A DNA stretch of 64,000 nucleotides from Brugia malayi. Its lineage: Eukaryota; Nematoda; Chromadorea; Rhabditida; Onchocercidae. The notes beneath the pieces are model-generated. The model was not told the origin of the DNA. It did no database searches and saw only the letters and a list, made by a program, of their open reading frames with translations. The stretch spans positions 13,283,721 to 13,347,720 of the forward strand of contig NW_025062479.1 of the NCBI RefSeq assembly GCF_000002995.4, read 5' to 3'. Shown piece after piece: positions 25,701 through 37,700 of the stretch. Made by a program: the position numbers and the translations under genes. Every line of letters starts with the position of its first letter. Positions within the stretch are counted from its first letter, which is position 1.

Positions 25701-28700
25701 TAGAAAAATAATGAATGCAAACGCTACTTTAAACAAAAAAACAACAAAAAGAAAAAGCCACACAACATGCAGTCTACTTGCTCTAAGAAAAAGAACTTTA
25801 AATCAACCTTCACGTTTGAATAATAGCTCATACATATCCGGAAATTTATCCAGAAGCAGATGAGCTAATTGTAACGCTGATGCCACAACACAAAGATCTT
25901 TGCTTCGTGCACTAGTCAAAGCACTGGCTATATGCCCAGCAAGGGGAAGATTTGCCAGAATATCTTTCAGTACTCGTACATCTGATGGATAAATCATTCT
26001 TAAAGTTACACGCAAGCTTTCATAACGAAGAGCTGGACCACTCTAAAAAGAAATGAGAATCCGGAATGCAAAAAAAAAAAAAAAAAAAAAAAGTGCTTTA
26101 ACTGAATGAAACATCTATATAATAAAAAAAAATTAAAAGGGAAAGAAAACAACTTACTGAACTACCGTCAATTTCCACTAATATTGGAAGAAGTAACTGC
26201 ACAACTTGTTCTAGAAGAACTGGTTCTGTTTTCATCAATTCTAAACGACGATCATCTTCTGGAGATGCTGTTTTACTTTCTGTAAAATAACTTCTAAACT
26301 CACTTTTTCTTTAAACTCACTGGAACATATTCTAGTACTAGATATACACCTTCTAGCTACATTCGAATATAATTTCGATTATTTATACAGCCATTATGCC
26401 ACACAGTTAAGTAATAAAGTTAACTAATGTTAATGTAGCTCCTGAAGACTTCATAGTCGAAATCACAAAGAAACAAAATAATTATCGCTTTCATCAAATT
26501 ACTTACCAGATTATTACATTTCAACTAAAGTCAGAGTATCATCAAAGCATGCTCAACAAAATCTGCTACGACCAATTTCAGAAATTGACAGTTCGCAAAC
26601 ATCAAAACAATGAAACTTACTGAAAACGGATGTTCGTCGTTGTATAGCTCTCTCTTTACCCGTTGAATGATTTCGTTGTACCATTCGTTGCAAATCAATT
26701 TTATACACATTTCCGTTAATTTGAAGATTTATTTCAGTTTCACTTGTTGCATATGCCATCTATAAAATATAGAATTTCAACAATACTAGACGAAAAAATT
26801 TCTATCCAAATTTTGTTTTTGACTAAAGTAATTAGAATAAAGCACAAGAAGAATGTAACTAAAAATAAAAATCTCTTGCATTTTTTTTTTTTTTTTTGCC
26901 TAAATAAGCTTACCTTCGATTTCATTAAATTTAAATATGGCTGCATAACAATGGTCTTCCATTCTGTTAGCAAAAAACAAGAAAAACCTGCACGCTGCAT
27001 TCATGGAAGGGTGAGAGAACTCAGCAAACTTAGCAACAAAACATGTGAGCATTCTTATTCAACCAAACTTTTGTTCGTGACATTTTTTATAAAATTTCGT
27101 TGGAAGAACAGTATTTACAATACCTCAATAAGCCGTGAATCAAAATGAGTAAATGGCAACCACTGATTAGAATCATCTCTCCAGTACCATAGTGTCGGTT
27201 GAAAATCATAATAGGTAGCATGGGAACGTAGCATTACACTATCTATTTCAAAAATTCCATCAACCGGTAAACGTGGCATTAGTTCTCTGCAAAAGAAAAA
27301 GAAAAAACATTTAATTACACCTCACATGCTATATTCTTCAAACTACCTAAATAAGAACATTTTTTTTCTGATAGCTGTACACAGTACCATATGTATCGTT
27401 AGATTGGAAGGATAACTTTAGCCTAAAATAGAGTATGCAGTCGAATATTTGAAATGATTCCGTTACAATTGAATTCCCTGCTATAGTCTTATTTGTGTAG
27501 TCTCTGATTATAGGATATTAATCTTCACTGCAGATGAAATATTTAGCATTAACAAAAGCTTTAAGAAAGTAGAATAAAAACTAACCCAGCTAGGTAAACC
27601 AATTCTTGCAAATGTTGCGGCGGGCGATCAACAATTTCGAATGTCGTATGATCACCTTCCTTTGATCCAACAATCAAAAATTTGATAGTTCTTGCAAAAT
27701 CTGTAAAAAAAACCTTAATATTCATTCTGGTTGCTGTGTAACAATTAATTAAAATTATCAATTCATTTATTCGGTTAACAGATTGCATAAATAGTACATC
27801 GGTCAATCATAGCCACTTGCATTACATGCAAATGCAAATGCATTTGCATACCATTCATCTCTTCTTCAAAACGAAAATAAGTAGGTGGGCTAACCCATAT
27901 AAACTAATGCAACTGCCAGATCGCTACATCTGGAAGCCATTGAACGTAACATCCGTATTAACGATTGAAATGTATTCGGTCCCACCGCACAAGGTTGTAC
28001 TAAAAGTAATTGCTGCACATTTTTCAATAATGCATGATTTTGTCCTGCTATTTCTCGCAATTTATCAGCATGATTACGCATATTGTCCACAAGACGGCAA
28101 AATAGTACACAAACTGATTCCAAACATCGTTTATCCTGAAAAAAGAGGATAACTTATATGATCCATATATATTTCGAATTTCAAATATGGAATCGTTTCT
28201 TGAATTTTTTATCTTCTGAATTTCCCATTTCGCTATAAACCTGAATTACTACAAAATTTTTTTATTTTTTCTGACTTTTTTTGCCATCAATTCCTAAAAA
28301 ATTTTCCATTCTCACCTCAATTAGGAGTCGCTGAGTAAGATCAGCTAGTGATTCACGCACTTGAGGAAAATCATTAGCTGACACATATGTTGCACAATTA
28401 GCAGCTATTTGAAATGCCAAACGTTGTGATGGTACTGAGAAAAAATCAACATGTGATATCGTTGCTGCGATGCCACCCTGATTAAAAAAAAAAAAAAAAA
28501 ATTCGAAGTTAAAAAATTATTCAAATATGATTTTTATGTATAAATGGGTTAAACCATTCACTATATTTAACTAAATCATTTGCACATCAATTTTCTTGTT
28601 GGTTTTAAATGATCAGTTCACTTTTTGTGATGCTTGCATTTCGTTTATCCCATCCATCATTGTGGAAACAAAAGAAATCTCTTTCAATTTAAGAGAAATT

Positions 28701-31700
28701 AATATTTTTTCTTTCTGATCTTCTCAATGTGTACAGAAAATAGTATGATATAAAATAAGAAGTCCACAAATACATATTCTATTATCCTACATTAACAAAA
28801 AATGATATTAATGACTATAATATAAAAGTATAAAGCATTTAAAAAACTTACAGCTGACATTATATTTTTGCCATTCCTTTTTGACATCACTTCCAACGCC
28901 ATTAACGACTGCTCTGCTACATCAATACATTCGATACGTTTCAACTGAAAGAAATTTCACATTAAAAAGCTTATTTACGATTAATACTTTTTAGTTTTCA
29001 AATTTTTTTTTTTTTTAAAAAAAGTGACTGAGAGTTTTGATGTTCCCTACTGCTTTATTAATAACTCAAAATTTTGAAGTTTTTCGTCATGATCTTTTAA
29101 CAAAGCGAAAAAGTTCATAGGTTTACTCTTACAGTTATATGACTCGACAAGAAAAAATAGCTGCTCATAAAAAAAAGCACTTGTTAAAACTTTCGCTTCA
29201 AAAGAAAACTTTTCCAAGCTAAACATCTTTCTTCAGTATGCTATCAATAGATGTTAACACGCTTAATATATCATACATTCAAATTCTACTCAAATTACAC
29301 AACATTTTACTTCAACTCATCAAATACAATGAAATAATAATCGATAATAAGAGGTTATATCATTAGGCTTTTTATTACTTTACAACTCAGACTAAATTTT
29401 GGCGTTTTTTCTGCTACTAAAGTAAATTTCAGAGCTGTATAACTACCATCTGCTTGAAATGAAGAAACAAGGTAAAGGAAACCTTTTCAAGAAGATGTGG
29501 CACTGTATCGATAACAACTGGTAGTGCACGTGGTAAAGCTTCCAGCATATTTGATATGCATCTTGCAGCCGTAAGCATCTAAAATAAAACATTCAAAATT
29601 GGGATTAAAAATAAAAATTAAAAAGCTGTAATGCTTTTAATCTCTGGACTAATCTCAATGATACTGGAAAAACTCCAGCAATGCATATGGTTTTGATCAT
29701 TCAGGGGAAATGAAAAAACTTCAACCGATGCTGGTATGATCAACACAAAGACGGATGAAACATCATATGAGACAGGGCTTCCGATATCATTCGTTTATAT
29801 CGTCCACTTAAAACATTTTGATTAATCGAAACTTCAACTTACCAACATGAAATTATGCTCCTTCTGAAGCAACATGATAAGAGCATGAACAATATCTTTG
29901 ATTGGTAAATTTGGAAGGCTCTCTTCGTTGCCCAGAAGTAGCATATCAGCTAATTCGGTAGCTGCATCCAGTTGACTAAGTTCACTTGTAGAACGCAAAC
30001 GTTCCATTATCGACACAACTCGTGCATCTGAAATATCTAATCAGTAAACCAGTATAACTTAAAATAACTAAAGTAAAGTCACCACTAAGTGGTTTTATAA
30101 AAATGAAATCAATCTTTGATAACGAACAAATAAAGTGCTTTCATTTACAAGAAAGAAATGAAATTAATTGTTTGCTTCTGGGTTAATCCGATATATGATA
30201 TGGACATAAGCATATTTGCTATAAAATTTCCATTCATAGCATTTTATAACATAGCTCATAAGAATCATCCTTACAAAAGAATGTAAATATCACTACCAGT
30301 ACCAGTTTCTCTTTTGCTTGTAAATCATGCTAAAATAGTTTCGCAAGTATATTTAGAAATATACGATTAGATATATACATAATATACTGACAACTTTGGG
30401 AATTTCACAACAAAAACTCCCTCACAAATCAGTGAATGAAAAATGAAATCATCTATTATCCACTTTTACACTTCTAGATTACAGTCTATGTTTCATATAA
30501 AAGAACAATTCATACCATTTAATCTTTCGGTTCATTACGTAAAGTACATAAAAAGAAGGCACTAACCTGCAATTATTACTGCAGTTGCAGACTAGAAAGT
30601 GGGACATAAAAAATTAAATTTCTTATAATAATAAAAGTATGTTTTCTTACAGGCTACCTAACGTATACATACACACATACACAAATAAGTATGTTATCTT
30701 AGCAGGATTTTTAATATAGAAATGAAAATGGGCTCCTTAAAAGTTGCTTGTTTACTTAGCTGAATAATTATCATTGATAACGACTAATAAATAATTCTAG
30801 TGGCTGCAATAGTGCATAAATATTAGCAAGGGACCACAAGACAATTAAGATCAGTTCTTAGTCCTTCGTTCCTTCTGTATGCTACCCTTCCCTCACAGAT
30901 TCTCAAATAGTTGATAAATCTGGCTATCAACGCATTAACAGCATGAATAGGTTATCTCATTACTTTTCTTCCTTTTGTCTTCTTTTTTGCCCTTCGTTCC
31001 TTCTTTCATGCTCTTCCTCTCTAGTTTCAAAGAGCTCTTTTGAGCTCTCAGATCTTAGACAGGAATCCAACCGGTGAGAACTTCCAGCCTGAAACATTTG
31101 GTGGGCTCAAAAAAAAAAAAAAAAAAAAAAAAAAAACCAAAAAAAAAAAAAAAAGACAAATTTGGCATACTTATTGAGTAGACGGAATAACAAAATTTTC
31201 GCCGAAACAACAACAGTAGCAAAAACAAACATTATCACTCGCTTTACTAGTTTTTGAAACAATAAGCTTTGAAATAAATATAACTATTACCCTACAAGAT
31301 GGATAACCAAGTTTTTGGAAAATAAAAAAATGAAAAAGAAATTGGGAAATAGATTAAATGCTTCATCGTTTTTGGTAGACAGAAATTATAAAGTAAAGAG
31401 AAATTATATAGAATGAAATAGCTTTTACAACATCCATCATTATCCACATAAATACTAATACTATCCTTATCAGACGTTATCTTTTTGTCTAATAGAAAAA
31501 GAATGACAACTTCTGCATTTTCTCTCTTTCCCTTCCCTCCCTTTATCATCTTATCGTTACGGTAACTATATGATTAGAGCAATCAGATAACAATAACTAA
31601 AACAGGTGATATAGTAAGATAATGGATCGATATGAATCAAAGAGATCCCTCATGTTACACTATCATCACAATATATTTCCCAAGCTTCTATCGCTCCATC

Positions 31701-34700
31701 TTCTTTTTATCCGGATTGGGTCGTTTGACCTTTCTTTAGACAGTACTCATTTTCCTATTCTCCTACAGATTAACTTTTCCTAGTTTACAAACTGGAAATA
31801 ATTTTTACACAAAACAAAGCCTACGAACTTCCGAAAATTTTCATAAATAGGTCAAAATATCTTGCGTAAAATATTTCAAAAAAAAAAAAAATAAAAAAAA
31901 TTAAAAGACTTCAATGAAAGCAGCCATATACATAAAGAATTAACATATATGCATCGTATATTTTGTATTATTAAATTTCATACATTAACGCATATATACA
32001 TCGTAAAAGGAATTATATATACATATAATTACTATACTACATACTACATTATGCTATTTATATGCACTACCACTACCTGAAAATTAATCACCCGATTTCA
32101 TTGTTAAACATACCTTATTCTCACAAAGATTTTATGCAACTAATCAAACTTTTCCATTTTTTATTTAAAAATGATTTCCAGAAATTAGCAAATTTAATAT
32201 TTTCAGAACAAAAAAAAAGGAAGCGTCGCATCATTATCTATCTTTTTGTTTCTCTCTGCAAAAAAGAAAAAAAAAATGAAATAATGGGGAAAGTATAAAA
32301 ACAAAAAAAAAAAAATTAGTGCTACAGGAATTGCAACGTAAAACACTACCCCAATTTATCATCTTAATTAACCATTATATGCTAAAACAGCTGACAAGCA
32401 TCTTCCCAATACGTTTCATTCTTTCTAATTCCTTTACAATACTTTTTTTCCTTTTATCCTTCCCATAGTTGCATTATAGTTTCTAATAAACATTTTGTTT
32501 AATTAACAATAAATCATCAATCACTCAAATTTTAACTTAAAACCTATTTCTTTTTAAGATATATGTAGCATAAAAAAACCTATAATGCTAAAAAAAATAT
32601 TTTTCAAGAATATTTCTGATGCAGTAAATGCATATTTCAAAGACAACAAATTGATGTAAATACCTCAACATATATAGCCTAATAATCCATTCAAATATAT
32701 TTTTGAAAAATCTCGGCTGTCTCATTTATGTTTCATATTATCACCATATGAACAAATGCAATATGCCAAAATTACCAATTACGACAGTTAAACCAAATTA
32801 AATTTCAACTAAACTGATTAAAACTTTTTTCGTATCAAAAGACGATTCCAGTATAATGATGGACGAGCGAAAACTATGCATACAGCCTAGCAGCGAGTAG
32901 TACAACTTTAAAAAAAGGTACGTATAGATACATCGACCAAAATCTTTATAGTAGTTGAAAAGGAGAAAAAGCTCACTGCTAATCTTCTACTAAGCTCAAT
33001 AACACAGAACCAATTCTAAATCCATTCATTCATGTCCTGTAAATTTTATCACTATCTAATCTTATTTCGAGATGAAATAAAAATGATTCCATGAGATGAA
33101 TGAAATATTATAACTGACTCTTCTAACTTATTTTAAAATTTTTGAAACATTTCGATAGAAAGATATTTAATTGTCGAAATATTCCCTCTCAATAGCTCAT
33201 TATGCTGTAATTCATTTCTTTAATTATTCACATGAAACATTTTATGTATCATTAATACTATCAGTGCTACCATTACTATCAAACATTAATTAGCAATAAA
33301 CAGTAGTAAATAGTAGCAGTAGTACTTGCTTCTGCAGTACAAGTAGCAATTCTCAGCAGCAGTTGCAGTAGCAATTAGTAATAGTAGCAATAGTAATAGC
33401 AGTAGCAGTAACAGCATTAACAGCATCATATCTTGCCGTTTGTGTGCTCAATCAATATATATGAATTTTGCCATATTACGCAGCAAGTTTATGAAAAATG
33501 TTGTCGCTCTTTGAAATTTCATCAACTTTCCTTTTTTTTCCTCCTTTAATCTTAATTCAATAAATGCAATCCCAAACAGAAATAATTCAATGTGTAATAA
33601 ATTGTAATATGAATGATCATCAGAAACAATCATTAAACAAATACGAATTTCATTTTACTTCATTCAATTGTCAAAAAAAAAAAAAAAAAAAGAAAAAGTG
33701 AAACATTTCTGAACTTTCCAATGCTTGAAATCTTTTCGAAATTCTGTAAATCTCAGAAATTTCTAAATACCATGAAATGCACAATACATCATACTTGAAT
33801 GTAAGTTTAAGCACAGAATACGAATAAGTTGAGTATTTTAAGAATCTATAAAACTCAACAGTTATTATAGCTATTATGGATTGTACGTGAAAAATTCACT
33901 TTATATATATATATATATATATATATCTGATGTTGTACAGTACTTTCGTATTGTTATGATGAATCCTACGAACAAGTAACCCTGAATCCTAAGCAATTTT
34001 AAATCCATTTGAATAAATATTTAAAGTTAATTCGAATACATACAAAAGAAGAAACAAATTCCTGAATATCTAAAACCAAAATGCTATATAGTCTATTCTT
34101 ATAAAATTCATAGACGGAAGTGCCCTTAGGTAAACAACCGTATGTGCTGTCTTCCATCACTATTTTCGAAATGGATCTTCGGAACTTTACCCATTTCAAA
34201 ATTGATCAAAACATGGAAAAACCAGGGTCCACATAGTTAAAATATTAATTCGAATATTCCATCAAAAGAAAACGTTATTTATAACTTATAACCCAGTCAA
34301 GCGTTCTAGAATTTAAATTAGTTAAGACTAACAGAACAATATTTGACTCATAAAGTAAAATATTAAAGGCTATTTCGAAAGCTATCTTACCCGCACTAAC
34401 TGGTTGAATAAAATCTTGCCTCAGACCTTTGGTCCGCATATTCTGGATGAGAATATCCAAATCTAAATGCTCGAACGTTACACTACAATAAACTGAAATT
34501 GAATACTTATAACTAATGAGTAGCTTCTGTAATTATAATTTTACGAAATCTCCATCCAACACCATCGGTATTTTCAAGTTCGGGTAAATTAAACTTACAA
34601 AGCCCAAAAATTTAAAGTATGATACGATCATGAACAAGAAAAAAGAAATGGAAATGTTGAATGGTTATGATTGGAGTAAACGAATTTAAAGCAAAATACA

Positions 34701-37700
34701 ACCAACTCATTACCAAATCCATATATAATAACACAGGATATATGTTCTAAATCTTTGACATTTTGATAGTCAGATGCTTATTATACAAACCAAATTTCTT
34801 TATAAAGAAACAGTGTATTAAACTTTCGCAAATTTACTCTACCCGTAATGACAAATCCAGAAAAATCATGTGCATTTTCGAGCAATAAATTTCTCGAACG
34901 TAAGAAATCACTCAACTGTTTTCGAATCGCTACATCTAAACAACCTGCGATTAATAAGAAATGAAACTGCATCAAACTTTTCAAGTGTGAAAGTATTGCA
35001 GTTTTCTTATTATGCAACTTACCATCTCAAGAGAAAATTTCTATAATGTATAGCTTGTTTCTACAAAAGTTATCTTACCAATAGTTAGATCCATTGTTTG
35101 CAGCGAAGATACTACAGAATCTATCAAATATTGAATCCGCTGTTCTAAACAGTACACGCTTCAAATGTCATCAAATTATTCTTTTTGATTCAATTCTTAC
35201 ATTATCAAATTTTTTCAATTTGGTCAATGAAATCATTCCATTTTCCTCTCTTATCAATCTTCCCTGTTCACATTGCAATCTCCTTTTAGTCTAATCTTTT
35301 CCCAAAACTTTGAAAACTTCCTATTTCAAATTACAATACTGATTATCATACCATGTAAACACTTAAAAAAAAGAATGAACCTGACCTGAAAATGTATGTA
35401 AAATGGCATCTTGTGAACTCTCCGCATCTAAACAGTTCGTATGTATTACCTATGAGACCAAATTGAAAACAAACAAAGTATAAATGCATATACAATACTG
35501 TTCTTATAGTAGTTCATCATTACAACTTTTGCTGCCAGAACAAAAACAAAAAAAAAAAAAAGTTGATTTCTCCTATATGATAAAAGTATGAAGAAAATAC
35601 ACAAATGAGATATTGGATGATCACGTACGTTCAATCAAACTGATCCCATGTGAGACAAATATAGCAACGCAAATTAACTATATGCCTTTTACGAACACTA
35701 TTTAGTCGTTAGAGCAATAAAGTGAACGTTTACGCACGTATAAATTGATCAATTTTGCACAACTTAAATTTATTAATTGAAATAATTATACACCGCGTAA
35801 TGTCCTTTATCCAGAATATCCATCAATTAAAAAAGAAAAAATCCCCGAATTAATGGTTGCACACAACACAGAATATATAATTACTATAAAATTCTTCCAT
35901 TTTTTAATTCATCAGATACTAATACAGGTTTCTTTTGATCCTTTTAACCAAACCTAATCTTTCAAGACGACAATAGAGAACAATCAAGGGAAAAAAGCTT
36001 TAAATAGCCACTGTTGAGCCTGGTTAATACATTTTGACATGTTACAGCTATCATTATTTTTCTCTATCCTCCCAACTAAGGTATTTTATGCGATAAGCAC
36101 AAAAACAGAAAAAGGGCGCAGCGTGGTGGATGGCACTTAAAAGAATACGGATTCTGAAAATAGAATGTTATGACAAGAATACTTACTAGGGTGAGCGTGT
36201 GCTGAACCAAGTAAATGCTGAACGCGAGGTACAAGTGCGCCCAGAAATGAAGATGCTGTATGAACAGCTTGCGACCTAAATAAAATAATGTTTCAAAAAA
36301 AAAAAAAAAAAAAAATTGCAATATGGAATTTACAGCTTTTTCAAAAATCCAAAACACAACTTGAATAAATCAAAACCATTATTTGGAATTAATATTTTTT
36401 ACGCCATTAACAACAAACTGTCAGGCATATGCACTGGCATATTACATGTACTAACACGAAGATGTTACACCTGTACTGAAATGCTAAATGCATGGAAATC
36501 AGTGACCACTTAAGTGACTACTATTTCAGTGATTAAGGGATAAAATGTTGCAGAAACCTAATTACTAGCAAATTCGCTTCTAACCGTTATAAGCATAACT
36601 TTAAAACAGTGCCTTACAAAATGTTATTTAAAAAGGAAAAAAAAAAGTATAAATAAATATTCCCTTAAAATGCCACACTTAACGTAATATGCTCATATTC
36701 CACTGTTGCAATTACTCAAGAAATCACTATGCAAAGTTACCGTTGCAAATTCTTAAACTGTGAAGAATGACTTTCAGCAGATACACCACCGTTAACAGTT
36801 CTTGAGAGTTCTGCAGTTGTAGTTGTTATTACAGCATTGCTGTTTACTGGTGTAGTCAGTGCTGAATTGTTGTTACTAGCAGTTACAATACTTGGAGTTG
36901 CATCATCTGTTGTATTCTGGATCAATATTGCAAAGCATAAATAATGGTATTAGTATGCAAATATCAATATGAGTCATACATGCATAAGATCAATTCCATT
37001 CATTCAAATCATTCCGAAGGAAAAATAAGAAAAAAAAAATTTTTTTTTTCTAGATTGAAACATAAATAAAATATATTCAAACCTGCACAACTACACCAAG
37101 CTGCGCAGCCGAACGGCAAACATTTGGTTCGTTCTGATGTATGAAAGTTGGTGAAACACGATTCGATGTGCTTTCACAACTCCTGTAATCTAGCAAAACT
37201 GTTTCATTGGAATCAAATAATGATATGATTTTAAATTCGAGAAGGAACGATTTATTATCTAAATTTTATGATATTTATGCCACGACGACATTTAAATCTC
37301 ATTACATCAATTTCACAATATCACCAATAACTAAAATAAGAATTAGCAAAACAGCTGTACATCTTTCCGCTTTGCTCACAATCACACCATATATATTGAC
37401 AAATGCACGTGACCTAGTGAATGCAGCAATGCATAAATGACATAACTAAAAAACATAACTTTCCTACTAGCCAAATGTTTAACTGACGTACGCGATACTA
37501 TGGCAGAGACCCGTTGCTGAATTATGCGCACGAGTGCGTGCTGATGACGAAGTGCTCGGTTGCTGCTCACTGTTATTTGCCGTACGTGAGCTCTCCGCCC
37601 CGATATTTACTCGACCCGCCACAGTGGTACGACTTTTACGAGCTCGTGGCCTATCTTTTACGCTTCTGGAATAGCATAGTTCTCTCTAGAATTTAGCGCA

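Larger units (their letters stand above)
30028..33998. other. 3' half of the 6.2-kb TRIP12-like intron 8; repeat-rich
   Basis: This is the part of the long intron between TRIP12-like exons 8 (ending 36187) and 9 (starting 30027) that lies outside the nested gene. I see no coding exon. It holds A runs at 31109-31136 and 31139-31154, a small inverted repeat AGAGCTC-TTTT-GAGCTCT at 31031-31048, an AGT/GCA triplet-rich stretch at 33300-33430 and an (AT)n tract at 33902-33926. Confidence 0.6.

Noticed and set aside
26744..27148. 134-codon plus-strand open frame
   Set aside because: It is antisense to the WWE-domain exons of the TRIP12-like gene, which are clearly coding on the minus strand.
34843..35449. 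Treating the intron-8 exons as part of the TRIP12-like gene
   Set aside because: TRIP12-like exon 8 ends at phase 1 and joins exon 9 (30027) to give the conserved ARM helix; the nested exons require a different phase and do not resemble TRIP12.
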